NCBI RefSeq assembly: GCF_022179285.1 | Contig: NZ_BPQO01000006.1 | Span: forward strand, 204,124 to 268,123 | Direction: 5' to 3' | DNA: 64,000 nucleotides | From: Methylobacterium hispanicum | GTDB taxonomy: Bacteria; Pseudomonadota; Alphaproteobacteria; Rhizobiales; Beijerinckiaceae | Part shown: piece after piece, positions 8,900 through 17,893 of the stretch | Numbering within the stretch: the first letter of the stretch is position 1 | Layout of the letters: each line of letters opens with the position of its first letter | The notes under the pieces: model-generated | Database searches by the model: none | Told to the model about the DNA's origin: nothing | The model's input: only the letters and a program-made list of their open reading frames with translations | Program-made: the position numbers and the translations under genes

Positions 8900-9754
8900 T
8901 CAGCCCTCTCGCAGGAAGGCGATCAGCGCCGCGTTCACCGCCTCCGGCTCCTCGTGCTGGAGCCAGTGGGTCGCCTCCGGGAACCAGCGGATGCGGCCCT
9001 GCTCGCAAAGCGCGAGGCTCGCCTCGGCAAGGCCCGCCTGCAGGGCGTGGTCGCGCCGGCCCCACAGGATCAGGGTCGGGGCGCGCACCCGCGGGGCGGG
9101 GCGCCGGGGCAGGCGGAGCGCCCTGTACCAGTCGAGCATCGCCGTCATGGCGCCGGGCCGGGCCCAGGCCTCGGCGTAGCGGTCGAGGTCTGCCGGCGTG
9201 AAGGCGCCCGGCCGGGCGGTGTCGGCCAGCGCTCGCCGCAGCACCGCGCCGCGGTCGGCGAGGAGCCGCCGCTCGGGCAGGCGCGGGATCTGGAACAGGG
9301 CGACGTAGAGGCTGCGCAGCCACTGCCCGGGATGGCGCCGGGCATAGGACGCGACGATGCCCGGATGGGGCGCGTTGAGGATCGCCAGCCGCTCGACCCG
9401 GTCGGGATGGAGGCTCGCCACCCACCACGCGACGAGGCCGCCCCAATCGTGCCCGACGAGGCGGAAGCGGGCATGGCCCAGCGCCTGGCCGAGCGCCACG
9501 ACGTCGCCGGCGAGCCGGTCGAGATGGTAGGCCGCGATGCCCCCGGGCCGGGAACTCAGGTTGTAGCCGCGCTGGTCCGGCACCGCGAGGCGGAAGCCGG
9601 CCTCCGACAGCGGTCCGATCTGGTGGCGCCAGCCGTACCAGAACTCCGGAAAGCCGTGCAGCAGGATCACCGGCGGCCCGTCCGGGGGGCCGGCCTCGGC
9701 GAGGTGGAGGCGCGCGCCGGCCACATCGACTGTCCGGAAACCGGGCTCCACCAT
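8900..9754 (-). CDS. Alpha/beta hydrolase, epoxide-hydrolase/haloalkane-dehalogenase-like
   Basis: 284 residues with the alpha/beta hydrolase fold. The oxyanion motif is HGFPEFWYGWRHQ (about residues 34-46). The nucleophile elbow GHDWGG places Asp rather than Ser at the catalytic position, as in epoxide hydrolases and dehalogenases. PTLILWGRRDHAL carries the acid, and the catalytic His is in EATHWLQHEEP. The HGFPE signature favours epoxide hydrolase. The substrate cannot be read from sequence. It lies 10 bp downstream of the sensor kinase gene on the same strand and may be co-transcribed. Confidence 0.85.
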   Translation of the reverse strand: MVEPGFRTVDVAGARLHLAEAGPPDGPPVILLHGFPEFWYGWRHQIGPLSEAGFRLAVPDQRGYNLSSRPGGIAAYHLDRLAGDVVALGQALGHARFRLVGHDWGGLVAWWVASLHPDRVERLAILNAPHPGIVASYARRHPGQWLRSLYVALFQIPRLPERRLLADRGAVLRRALADTARPGAFTPADLDRYAEAWARPGAMTAMLDWYRALRLPRRPAPRVRAPTLILWGRRDHALQAGLAEASLALCEQGRIRWFPEATHWLQHEEPEAVNAALIAFLREG

Positions 9755-9764
9755 CGCGGCCTCC

Positions 9765-11984
9765 TCAGCCCGGCATCGGAAGCGGCGCGATGCGGGGCGG
9801 CGTGGTCGCGCCGGCCTTGCGCTCCAGCAGGCTCGGCGGCGGCACCGGCGCCGCGATCGTGCAGACGACGCCCCCCGGCTCGTAGGCGAGCTGGACCTCG
9901 CCGGCGAGTTCGCGCGCGAGGCCCCGCTCGATCAGGCGCGAGCCGAACCCGGTGCGGGTCGGCTTGGCGACGGGCGGGCCGCCGCTCTCCGACCAGCGCA
10001 GCGTCAGGCGGGTCTCGGGCCCGCGCGCGACCGACCACGCGATGGCGACGCGGCCGCTCTCGTTCGAGAGCGCGCCGTACTTCACCGCGTTGGTGCCGAG
10101 TTCGTGCAACGCCATAGCGATCGAGAGCGCGACCCGCGGCGGCAGGCGCAAGGGGGGGCCTTCCACGTCGAAGCGCGAGCGGCCGGGCTCGCTCGCGTCG
10201 AGCGGGCGGATCGCGTCGGCCACCACGGTGCCGAGTTCCGCACCCTCCCAGCTCTCGCGGGTGAGCACGTCGTGGACGCGGGCGAGCGCCAGCAGGCGCG
10301 CCTCGAAGGCCGCGCGCGCCGCGTCCGCCGCCGGGCCGTCGAGGCCGCGCAGCGACTGGCTGGCGATCGACTGCACCGTGGCGAGCGTGTTCTTCACCCG
10401 GTGGTTCAGCTCGTGGATCAGGAGCAGCAGGTGCTCCTCGGCGAGCTTGGCGTCGGTGATGTCCACGTTGCAGCCGGTATAGCCGAGGAAGCGGCCGGCA
10501 TCGTCGAGGCGCGGCACGCCCTCGCAGCGCAGCCAGCGCGTCGCCCCGTGCCGGTCGATCACCCGCATCTCGGTCCGGAAGGTCTGGCGCGCCGCGAAGG
10601 CGTCCGAGAAGGCGCCCGAGAAGGCCTCGAGGTCGTCCGGGTGGACGATGCGGTGCCAGCCCGAATTCGCGAGGTCCGCCGCCGGGATGCCGAAGAGGTG
10701 GTCGAAATGCATGTTGACGAAGCTGACCTCGGCGGTCTCGTCCGTCATCCAGATCAGGGCCGGGGCGGAATCGGCCATGTGGCGGAAGCGCGCCTCGCTC
10801 TCGCGCAGGGCCGAGAGGCCGCGCCGGGTCTCGTCGAGGGCGCGGTCGCGCTCCGCCTCGCGGGTGCGCAGGCGGAGAGAGGCGTCCGACAGCACATCGC
10901 CGAGCCGCCGGATCTCGTGCACCGGCGAGGCGATGCGGGGGATGGCCTGTCCCCGCGACAGGGCCGGGCCGGAGGCCGCGAGCTGGCGCAGCGGCCGCGA
11001 GACCCGCGACCACAGGTTCACCGCGAGCAGCGAGGAGGTGGCGAGCACGAGGAGCCCGAAGCCGCCGAAGGCCCAGGTCCAGCGGCGGGTGCGCGCATCC
11101 ACCAGGGTCTTGGGGATGCTGGCCCCGACGGTCCAGCCGGTGAGCCGCGAGCGCGCCTCCACCACCATGACCGGCCGGTGCTGGCGGTCCTTGCCCTCCC
11201 AGACGCCGGGTGTCTCGCTCTGGACCTGGCGGAGCGTGGCGAGGCGCTGGCGCCCCACCACGGCGGCCGGATCGGGCAGGCGGGCGAGCACGCGCTGGTC
11301 GCGGTCGGAGATGCCGGTGGTCCAGCCCTCGACCACCTCGCGGGCGAGGATCCCCTGGAGGCGGGCGAGCGGCGCCCGGAAGCCGAGGATGTAGGCGACC
11401 TCGCCCTCGACCTGCACCGGCACCGCCACGGCGTAGCCCGCCTGGTCGGGGCTTGGCCCGGCGAGATAGCCCGAGACCATCGCGCGCTGGCTGCCGCTGG
11501 CGACCTCGGCGTCGAAGGGCATCGGGGTCACCGGCAGCGGCGCGCCGCGCTTGACCCCCGTGTTGACGAGCTGCTGCCCGTCCGGCCGGCGCAGGACGAT
11601 GTCGAGCTCGATCGCGTCGCGCACGAGGCGCGCCTGCGCGTCGAAGGCCTCGAAGTCGCCGGCCTTGAGCCGCGGGGAGGTGGCGAGCGTCTGCAGAACG
11701 GAGACCAGCCCGGCGGTGTCGCGATCGACCGAGAGGGCGATGCCGCGCACGTTCTCGCGGGCGTCCTGCTCGAAGCGGGCGCGCTCGGCGGCGGCGTAGC
11801 GCATCAGCAGGATCGCGGTGAACAGGAGGCCGGGACCGATCAGCGCCACCACCAGCGCCACCAGGTAGAACTGGGTCGAGAAGCCGTTGCGGCCGAGCCG
11901 CCCGAGCCAGGCCCTGCGCGCCGGAATCGTCTGCGCGGACGGGTCCGCGGGCGTCTGCGGGTGCGGGTCGGTCTCCGGGCTCAC
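9765..11984 (-). CDS. PAS-domain HWE/HisKA_2-type sensor histidine kinase
   Basis: 739 residues from a GTG at 11984. Order: TM helix (about 42-64), a periplasmic sensor of about 230 residues (dCache-like, starting AERARFEQDARENVRGIALSV), a second TM (about 300-322), a HAMP-like linker, a PAS/PAC domain (ARFRHMADSAPALIWMTDET), then the HWE phosphoacceptor motif ELNHRVKNTLATVQSIA with His near 528. The ATPase part has ALHELGTNAVKYGALS and GFGSRLI. HWE kinases are frequent in Rhizobiales and phosphorylate response regulators. No response regulator gene is adjacent, so the output is unknown. Confidence 0.9.
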   Translation of the reverse strand: MSPETDPHPQTPADPSAQTIPARRAWLGRLGRNGFSTQFYLVALVVALIGPGLLFTAILLMRYAAAERARFEQDARENVRGIALSVDRDTAGLVSVLQTLATSPRLKAGDFEAFDAQARLVRDAIELDIVLRRPDGQQLVNTGVKRGAPLPVTPMPFDAEVASGSQRAMVSGYLAGPSPDQAGYAVAVPVQVEGEVAYILGFRAPLARLQGILAREVVEGWTTGISDRDQRVLARLPDPAAVVGRQRLATLRQVQSETPGVWEGKDRQHRPVMVVEARSRLTGWTVGASIPKTLVDARTRRWTWAFGGFGLLVLATSSLLAVNLWSRVSRPLRQLAASGPALSRGQAIPRIASPVHEIRRLGDVLSDASLRLRTREAERDRALDETRRGLSALRESEARFRHMADSAPALIWMTDETAEVSFVNMHFDHLFGIPAADLANSGWHRIVHPDDLEAFSGAFSDAFAARQTFRTEMRVIDRHGATRWLRCEGVPRLDDAGRFLGYTGCNVDITDAKLAEEHLLLLIHELNHRVKNTLATVQSIASQSLRGLDGPAADAARAAFEARLLALARVHDVLTRESWEGAELGTVVADAIRPLDASEPGRSRFDVEGPPLRLPPRVALSIAMALHELGTNAVKYGALSNESGRVAIAWSVARGPETRLTLRWSESGGPPVAKPTRTGFGSRLIERGLARELAGEVQLAYEPGGVVCTIAAPVPPPSLLERKAGATTPPRIAPLPMPG

Positions 11985-12070
11985 GCACGCCCCCGCGGGT
12001 CACGCCCGCTCTCCGGCGCCGGCATCGATCGGGTTCCGCCCTTGAATCTCATTGCCGGCCCGCCGGTTGG

Positions 12071-12388
12071 TCAGCGGTCGATATGACCGAGATCGCGGCC
12101 CGGGTCGAGGCGGTCGCGCACGCGCTGCTTCAGCGCCTTGACGTCCGGGAAGCCCCCGTCGCGCACGCGCTCCCACACGATCTCCCCGCCGACCGCGATG
12201 CTGAAGGCGCCTCCGGTCGCCGGGACCAGCGCCACCTCGCCGAGGTCGTCCCGGAAGGTCGAGAGCAGCTCCTGCGCCATCCAGGCCGCCCGCAGCAGCC
12301 AGTTGCAGCGGGTGCAGTAGGTGATGGCGACGCGCGGTCCCGGCGGTCGGGGCTCGGGCGGGGCCGTCGTCGGATCCTGAGGCTCCAT
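12071..12388 (-). CDS. SelT/SelW/SelH (Rdx) family protein, Cys form
   Basis: 105 residues starting MEPQDPTTAPP at the ATG at 12388. Sequence upstream in frame lacks family similarity and overlaps spacer. The core VAITYCTRCNWLLRAAWMAQELL (about residues 24-46) carries the thioredoxin-like CxxC of the selenoprotein W family, here with Cys in place of Sec. VALVPATGGAFSIAVGGEIVW and the tail FPDVKALKQRVRDRLDP also fit. The family is presumed to act in thiol redox, substrate unknown. A TTGACA hexamer on the minus strand (12418-12423) sits close to the start and could drive a short-leader transcript. Confidence 0.85.
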   Translation of the reverse strand: MEPQDPTTAPPEPRPPGPRVAITYCTRCNWLLRAAWMAQELLSTFRDDLGEVALVPATGGAFSIAVGGEIVWERVRDGGFPDVKALKQRVRDRLDPGRDLGHIDR

Positions 12389-12603
12389 CCAGGGACTGCG
12401 CCTCGCGACGGACGGATTGTCAACCGTTCGGACATTTCGCCCGCCGCCGTCGCGCGCCCGGGAAACGCGCGGGACGCGTCCGGGAAGCGTCCGGGAAGCG
12501 CACGAGACGCCTTGACGGCACCGCCCGCCGCGCCCTAGAAGGCCGCCATCCGGGCCGCACGGCGGCCCCGGCAGGCCCCGGGCACACGCCCCGGGCCCGG
12601 TAC

Positions 12604-12678
12604 GGACGGTTAGCACAGCGGTAGTGCGTTCCCTTCACACGGGAAAGGTCGCAGGTTCGATCCCTGCACCGTCCACCA
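12604..12678 (+). tRNA. tRNA-Val (anticodon CAC)
   Basis: A 75-nt cloverleaf. The acceptor GGACGGT pairs with ACCGTCC, then discriminator A and an encoded CCA. The D arm is AGCACAGCGGTAGTGC. The anticodon stem TTCCC/GGGAA holds loop TTCACAC, giving anticodon CAC. The T arm contains GGTTCGATCC. It is free-standing between the SelW-like gene and the efflux adaptor gene. Confidence 0.95.
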
Positions 12679-12858
12679 TATCCTCCCCCGACCCGATCGA
12701 CACAAAGCGGAAACCGCCGTCCGCTAGAGGCCGCGCCATGAACGCGCCTCACCCCGTCGGACCCGTCCTCCCGCAGGCCTGCGGCCGCGCGGCACGCTGT
12801 TCGGCTCGGCCGTCCCGGTATACCGTGCACCCGATCGGCCGCTGAGAGCCCGAGGATC

Positions 12859-14133
12859 ATGAAGGCTCACGGCGACGCGCGCGATATCCCACGTCCGCCC
12901 CGCAAGGGCCCGTTCCTGCTGGCGGCCGCGCTCGTCCTCGGGCTCGTCGGCTGGGGCGGCTACGGGCACTGGCGCCAGGCCGAGGCCGCGGCCGAGACCC
13001 AGCGCAAGGCGAAGAGCTTCGTGCCGCGCCTGCGCACCGCCGGCGCGCAGCGCACCGAGAAGCCGATGGACCTGACCCTGCCGGGCGAGACCCAGGCCTA
13101 TGCCCGCGCGGCGATCGCGGCGCGCGCCACCGGCTACGTCGCCGAGCGGCGGGTCGATCTGGGCTCCCGGGTCAAGGCGGGCGACGTGCTCCTGCGCATC
13201 GCCGCGCCCGACCTCGACCAGCAGCTCGCGCAGGCCGAGGCGCAGGTCGGGCAGATGCGGGCGCAACTCCTCCAGGCCCGCGCGCAGGTCGATCAGGCCC
13301 GCGCCAACGTGAACCTCGCCAACGCCACCAACAGCCGCACCTCGACGCTGGCCACGCAGGGCTGGGCCTCGCGCCAGACGGCGGACAACACCCAGGCGAG
13401 CGTGCTGAGCCAGACCGCCACCCTCGCCGCCGCCGAGGCGGGCGTGAAGGTCGCGGAGGCGAACCTCAAGGCCCAGGAGGCGACCGTCGACCGCCTCAAG
13501 GCGCTCACCGGCTTCAAGGACGTGGTCGCACCCTTCGACGGGGTGGTGACCACGCGCAGCGTCGAGGTCGGCGACCTCGTGCGCGCGGACGGGGGCGGCA
13601 CGCCGCTCCTCAGCATGGACCGGGACGACGTGCTGCGCATCAGCGTGAACGTGCCCCAGAACGCGGCGGTCGGGGTCAGGCCCGGCGTCGAGGCCGCGAT
13701 CCGGGTGCCCCAGATCCCGGACCGCACCTTCCGGGGAGTGGTCGAGCGCTCCTCGGTGGCGCTGCTGACCGCCTCCCGGACGCTGACCACGCAGGTCGAC
13801 GTACCGAACCCGGACGGGGCGCTCAGGGCCGGCCTCTACGTCTACGTCACCCTGCAGATCCCGCGGACCGAGCCCGGCGTGACGATCCCGGCCGAGGCGC
13901 TGGTGTTCAACCAGCGCGGCACGCAGGTGGCGCTCGCCGGAGAGGACGGACGGGTCGCGTGGCGCAGCGTCCGGGTCAAGCGCGATTTCGGCCAGACCAT
14001 CGAGGTCGATCAGGGGCTCGAGGGCCGCGAGCGCGTGGTCCTGAGCCCGCCGGCCGACCTGCGGGACGGCCAGGCCTACGAGCGCGGCGACGAGCCGGAG
14101 CGCGACCGGCCGATGCAGGCGGCGAACGGGTAG
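12859..14133 (+). CDS. RND-type efflux periplasmic adaptor (membrane fusion protein)
   Basis: 424 residues. An N-terminal signal-anchor (GPFLLAAALVLGLVGWGGYG) is followed by a biotinyl-lipoyl half motif (AAIAARATGYVAERRVDLGSRVKAGDVLLRIAAPDLDQQL), a long coiled-coil hairpin (about 115-215), the second lipoyl half (VVAPFDGVVTTRSVEVGDLVRAD) and beta-barrel/MP domains. This is the HlyD/AcrA adaptor class linking an inner-membrane pump to an outer-membrane channel. No RND permease or TolC-like gene follows; the next gene is on the other strand. Either the partner is encoded elsewhere or the adaptor has been orphaned. Confidence 0.88.
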   Translation: MKAHGDARDIPRPPRKGPFLLAAALVLGLVGWGGYGHWRQAEAAAETQRKAKSFVPRLRTAGAQRTEKPMDLTLPGETQAYARAAIAARATGYVAERRVDLGSRVKAGDVLLRIAAPDLDQQLAQAEAQVGQMRAQLLQARAQVDQARANVNLANATNSRTSTLATQGWASRQTADNTQASVLSQTATLAAAEAGVKVAEANLKAQEATVDRLKALTGFKDVVAPFDGVVTTRSVEVGDLVRADGGGTPLLSMDRDDVLRISVNVPQNAAVGVRPGVEAAIRVPQIPDRTFRGVVERSSVALLTASRTLTTQVDVPNPDGALRAGLYVYVTLQIPRTEPGVTIPAEALVFNQRGTQVALAGEDGRVAWRSVRVKRDFGQTIEVDQGLEGRERVVLSPPADLRDGQAYERGDEPERDRPMQAANG

Positions 14134-14181
14134 GGGACCGGGATCCGGGGCGGGGCGCCCCCGCTGCGGTGATGCGGCGGG

Positions 14182-15615
14182 TCAGGCGCCGGACGACCCG
14201 GTCATCGCGCCCGCGTTCATCAGGCCCTGCGGATCGACGGCCCGCTTCACCGCCTCGATCAGGGCGAGGCGGGCCGGGTCGCCGTAGCGCGCGAGCAGGC
14301 CGCGCTTGAAGCGGCCGATGCCGTACTCCGCGCTGAAACTGCCGCCGAGGTCGATCGCCACCGCGTAGACCGCGTGGGCGATCCCCGCATCGACCGCCGC
14401 GGTGTAGGCGAGCCGGTCGCTTCCCGCCGGCACCATGAGATTGAAGTGGATGTTGCCGTCGCCGACATGGCCGTAGAACGACAGGCGCGTCCCCGGCGCC
14501 TCGGCCTCCACGAGCGCCCGTGCCCGGTCCAGGAAGCGGGATACGGCGGAGGTCGGGACCGCGATGTCGAGCTTCACCGACCCGCCCGCGTGCTTCTCCG
14601 CCTCGGGGATCGTCTCGCGGATCGTCCACATCTCGCGCCGCTGCCGCTCCGACTGGGCGAGCACCGCGTCCTCGACATGGCCGGCCTCCATCAGCGCCTC
14701 CAGGGTCCCCAGGAGGATGTCGTCGAGGGGGATGCGTTCCGAGGAGGCCGAGAGTTCGAGCAGCACCGCGCCGCCGGGACCGGCCGCGAGCCCGAGTTCG
14801 GCGCCGCGCATCTCGGCGACGAGCGCCAGCGACGAGGCTGAGATGAGCTCGAAGGTCGAGGCGAGGTCCGCGGTCTCCCGGCGCACCAGGGCCGCGATCT
14901 CGGGAATGGGCGCGTCGGCCGCGAGCTGCATCCAGGCCGTGGCGCGCCGGGTCTGGGCGGGCCAGAGCTTGAGCACCACGCCGGTGACGATGCCGAGCGT
15001 GCCCTCGGCCCCGATGAAGAGCTGCTTCAGGTCGTAGCCGATGTTGTTCTTGCGCAAGGTCCGCATGTCGGAGAGGAGCGACCCGTCCGGCAGCACGACC
15101 TCCAGGCCCAGCACGAGGTCGCGCGTCATGCCGTAGCGCAGCACCTGCAAGCCCCCGGCATTGGTGCCGACATTGCCGCCGAGGCGGCAGCTGCCCTCGG
15201 CGCCCAGGCTCAGCGGCAGCAGGCAGCCCCGGGCCTCGGCGGCGGCCTGCGCGTCGGCCAGAATGGTGCCGGCATCGCAGGCGAGGGTGAAGCCGGTGGC
15301 ATCGACGTCGCGGACCCGGTTCATCCGCTCCAGGCTCACGACAAGCTGCCCGCGGCCGGGCTCCGGCGTGGCGCCGCCGACATAGCCGGTGTTGCCGCCC
15401 TGGGGCACGAGGCCGAAGCCGAGGCGGCCGGCGAGGCGGACGATCTCCTGGACCTCCCCGGTCGAGCGCGGGCGCAGGACGCCCGGGGTCTGCCCCCGCA
15501 TCAGGGCGCGCTGGTCATGGGTGTAGCGGGTCAGGCTGTCGGCATCGGTGACGAGGCCGCCCTCGCCGAGCAGCGCGCGGAAGGGTTCGAGGCCGGCGGA
15601 GGACAGGTCTGGCAT
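14182..15615 (-). CDS. FAD-binding oxidoreductase, D-2-hydroxyglutarate/glycolate dehydrogenase type
   Basis: 477 residues from the ATG at 15615. The N-terminal FAD_binding_4 (VAO/PCMH) domain shows LVPQGGNTGYVGGATPEPGRG and SLGAEGSCRLGGNVGTNAGG. The C-terminal FAD-oxidase domain ends HVGDGNIHFNLMVP, SAEYGIGRFKRGLL and DPQGLMNAGAM. This is the layout of D-2-hydroxyglutarate dehydrogenase, GlcD and D-lactate dehydrogenase, which oxidise D-2-hydroxyacids to 2-oxoacids. The HVGDGNxH metal/substrate motif and SAEYGIG point to the D2HGDH branch. No glcEF subunit genes are nearby, which argues against glycolate oxidase. Confidence 0.88.
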   Translation of the reverse strand: MPDLSSAGLEPFRALLGEGGLVTDADSLTRYTHDQRALMRGQTPGVLRPRSTGEVQEIVRLAGRLGFGLVPQGGNTGYVGGATPEPGRGQLVVSLERMNRVRDVDATGFTLACDAGTILADAQAAAEARGCLLPLSLGAEGSCRLGGNVGTNAGGLQVLRYGMTRDLVLGLEVVLPDGSLLSDMRTLRKNNIGYDLKQLFIGAEGTLGIVTGVVLKLWPAQTRRATAWMQLAADAPIPEIAALVRRETADLASTFELISASSLALVAEMRGAELGLAAGPGGAVLLELSASSERIPLDDILLGTLEALMEAGHVEDAVLAQSERQRREMWTIRETIPEAEKHAGGSVKLDIAVPTSAVSRFLDRARALVEAEAPGTRLSFYGHVGDGNIHFNLMVPAGSDRLAYTAAVDAGIAHAVYAVAIDLGGSFSAEYGIGRFKRGLLARYGDPARLALIEAVKRAVDPQGLMNAGAMTGSSGA

Positions 15616-15771
15616 CCGGATGGGGTGGCTCGCGGCAGGTCACGGGCAGGGCCCGCGGGCAGGGCCGGAGGCGGACGCCCCCGCGCCGACGCCCGGCGGG
15701 CACGGCGCGTCACTGTATCGGGTCGGATCCGGGCCGCAACGGCTTCGGCGCGCTCCCGCGCGACGCCGCGC

Positions 15772-16320
15772 TCACGGGTGCGGCGTCGGCCCGGCGGGCT
15801 CCTCGAGCAGGAGCATCAGGGTCAGCTCCGCGGTGAGCGCGCGCGCGCCGCCCTCGGCCTCCACCGTCGCGCCGAGGCGCAGCGCCGCCTTGCCGCCCGG
15901 CAGCGCGCCGACCCCGTTGAGCGTGAAGACCGCGCGCACGCGCGTGCCCGCCCGGACGGGGCTCAGGAAGCGAACCTTGTCGGCGGCCATGTTGAGCACC
16001 GCCCGCACGCACGGGTGGGCCGGCAGGGCCTCGCCCACCGCCCCGCCGAGCATCGACAGGGTGAGGTAGCCGTGCGCCACCGTCCCGCCGAAGGGCGTCT
16101 CGGCCGCGGCCCGCGCCGGATCGACGTGCACGAACTGCCGGTCCCCCGTGGCCTCGGCGAACCGGTCGATCCGGGCCTGATCGACCAGGGTCCAGGCCGA
16201 GGCGCCGACCTCGGTGCCGACCCGGCCGCGGAGGTCGGCGAGGAAGGCCTCGGTGCCGGTCGGCGGGGCCTGCCCGGCGCTGTCCGGCTCGGGCCGGGGG
16301 AGGGTTTGCGCGCGCGTCAT
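15772..16320 (-). CDS. MaoC-type acyl dehydratase
   Basis: 182 residues from the ATG at 16320. It has the single hot-dog-fold MaoC dehydratase layout. The hydratase motif region FAEATGDRQFVHVDPARAAAETPFGGTVAHGYLTLSM (about residues 55-91) includes the active-site Asp and His positions of R-specific enoyl-CoA/ACP hydratases. It would dehydrate 3-hydroxyacyl thioesters. It follows the ketoacyl synthase and ACP genes on the same strand (75-bp gap), suggesting these three act on one carrier-bound acyl chain. The N-terminal 30 residues are Pro/Gly-rich and variable. Confidence 0.85.
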   Translation of the reverse strand: MTRAQTLPRPEPDSAGQAPPTGTEAFLADLRGRVGTEVGASAWTLVDQARIDRFAEATGDRQFVHVDPARAAAETPFGGTVAHGYLTLSMLGGAVGEALPAHPCVRAVLNMAADKVRFLSPVRAGTRVRAVFTLNGVGALPGGKAALRLGATVEAEGGARALTAELTLMLLLEEPAGPTPHP

Positions 16321-16394
16321 TCCGGATGTCCTTTGGCCGCTATGGCGACCGCCAGCGCCCCGGCAGGCCACCGTTCCGTCCGGCAGGTGCCCCA

Positions 16395-17585
16395 TCAGAT
16401 CTGACGCAGCACGAGGCTCGCGTTGAGGCCGCCGAACGCGAACGAGTTCGAGATCGCCGCCGGGATCGGCATGGGGCGCGCCTCCACCGGGATCGCGTCG
16501 ATGTCGAGGTCGGGATCGGGATCGGTCAGGCCGGCGGTCGGCGGCGCCAGGGCGTGCGTCATCGCCAGCACGGTCGCGACGGCCTCCAGCCCGCCGGCCC
16601 CGCCCAGCGCGTGGCCCGTCACCGCCTTCGTCGAGGAGACCGGGGGCGGGGCGCTGCCGAAGACCGAGCGCAGGGCCTGGACCTCCGTCAGGTCGTTCGC
16701 CCGCGTCCCCGTCCCGTGCGCGTTGACGTAGGCGATGTCGGCCGGTGCGAGGTCGGCCTCGGCCAGGGCCGCGCGCATCGCGCGGGCCATGCCGTCCGCC
16801 GAGGGGGCGACGATGTCGCCCGCATCCGCGCCCGCGCCGAGGCTCGCCACCGCGACCTGCGGCCTGCACCCGCGCGCGCGGGCATGCGCCTCGCGCTCCA
16901 GGATCACGATGCCGGCGCCCTCCGCGACGACCAGTCCGTCGCGGTCGCGCGAGAACGGGCGGCAGCCCGTGCGGCTCATGATCTTCATGGCGTTCCAGGC
17001 CATCAGCGTGCCGCGGGAGAGCGGCGCCTCGGTGCCGCCCGTGATCGCCACATCGACGATTCCGGCGCGCACGAGCTGGGCCGCCACGCCGATCGCCTGC
17101 GTGCCCGAGGCGCAGGCGCTCGCCACCACGAAGCACGGCCCCTGCGCCCCGAACGCGATCGAGACCCAGCTCGCCGCGGAGCTGCCCATCGCCCGCACCA
17201 CCGAGAACGGGTGCGGCCGCTTGTTCTCCACGAACAGGCGCTCGTACTGGGTGTCGAGGCTGGTGAGGCCGCCGCCGCCGTTGCCGATCACCACCGCGAC
17301 GCGCTCGGGGGCCACGGAGCCCGGCGCCAGGCCGGCATCCGCCATGGCCGCGCGCGCGGCCGCGACCGCCAGGAGGGCGTTGCGGTCGCAGGCGCCGGGC
17401 ATCGGGATCGGCAGGTCGGAGAAATCCGCGGCGACCGGGATCTCGGCGGCGATGACGCCCGACTCCGGCAGCGCGCGCGCCGGGGTGAAGACCGGGCGGC
17501 CCGCGACGAGGCTCGACCAGAAATCCGCGACGGTGAGACCGCAGGGGGCCGCGACGCCCAGGCCGGAGACGACGACGGCACTCAC
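16395..17585 (-). CDS. Beta-ketoacyl-ACP synthase, FabF/NodE-like
   Basis: 396 residues. The start is a GTG at 17585 whose GTGA overlaps the ACP stop by 4 bp, implying translational coupling. It has the complete KAS II set: active Cys in ASACASGTQAIG (about residue 158), first His in NAHGTGTRANDLTE and second His in VTGHALGGAGGLEA, ending NSFAFGGLNASLVLR. Such enzymes elongate ACP-bound acyl chains with malonyl-ACP. Its pairing with its own ACP and a MaoC dehydratase, away from the main fab genes, is like nodFE or very-long-chain lipid cassettes. The product is not identifiable from sequence. Confidence 0.9.
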   Translation of the reverse strand: MSAVVVSGLGVAAPCGLTVADFWSSLVAGRPVFTPARALPESGVIAAEIPVAADFSDLPIPMPGACDRNALLAVAAARAAMADAGLAPGSVAPERVAVVIGNGGGGLTSLDTQYERLFVENKRPHPFSVVRAMGSSAASWVSIAFGAQGPCFVVASACASGTQAIGVAAQLVRAGIVDVAITGGTEAPLSRGTLMAWNAMKIMSRTGCRPFSRDRDGLVVAEGAGIVILEREAHARARGCRPQVAVASLGAGADAGDIVAPSADGMARAMRAALAEADLAPADIAYVNAHGTGTRANDLTEVQALRSVFGSAPPPVSSTKAVTGHALGGAGGLEAVATVLAMTHALAPPTAGLTDPDPDLDIDAIPVEARPMPIPAAISNSFAFGGLNASLVLRQI

Positions 17586-17893
17586 GCGGTGCGGGCCTTG
17601 CGCGCGAGGGCGCTCCGGATCAGCGCGACGACGTTGCCGAACGTCATCTCGCCGACGGGCTGCTCGTTCGCGTTGAAGTTCAGCTCGATGCCGAACTTGT
17701 CCTCGATCTCGAAGACCAGCTCGACGAAGTCGAGGGAGTCGATCTGCGCCTCCTCCAGCCGGGTCTCGGTGTTCCAGTCGGCGTCGGCCGTCTTCAGATA
17801 CTTCTTGGCGATCTCGAAGACGCTGGTGACCACCTCGTCGCCGGCATCGGATCCGATCTGGGCGGCGGGTAGGATCGCGGCGGTAGCGGCCAT
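17582..17893 (-). CDS. Specialised acyl carrier protein
   Basis: 103 residues from the ATG at 17893. The phosphopantetheine attachment motif is QIDSLDF with Ser near residue 53, followed by VELVFEIEDKFGIELNF, typical of ACP helices II-III. It is longer than housekeeping AcpP (about 78), with an N-terminal extension and a basic C-terminal tail (RSALARKARTA), comparable in size to NodF or AcpXL. First gene of the ACP, KAS, MaoC cassette. An AGAGGAG-like ribosome-binding site lies just upstream on the minus strand. Confidence 0.88.
   Translation of the reverse strand: MAATAAILPAAQIGSDAGDEVVTSVFEIAKKYLKTADADWNTETRLEEAQIDSLDFVELVFEIEDKFGIELNFNANEQPVGEMTFGNVVALIRSALARKARTA

Noticed and set aside
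15772..17893. Nodulation genes (nodFE) of a symbiosis island
   Set aside because: The ACP/KAS pair resembles NodF/NodE in layout, but no nodABC, nod box or transposases are nearby and NodFE-type pairs occur outside nodulation.
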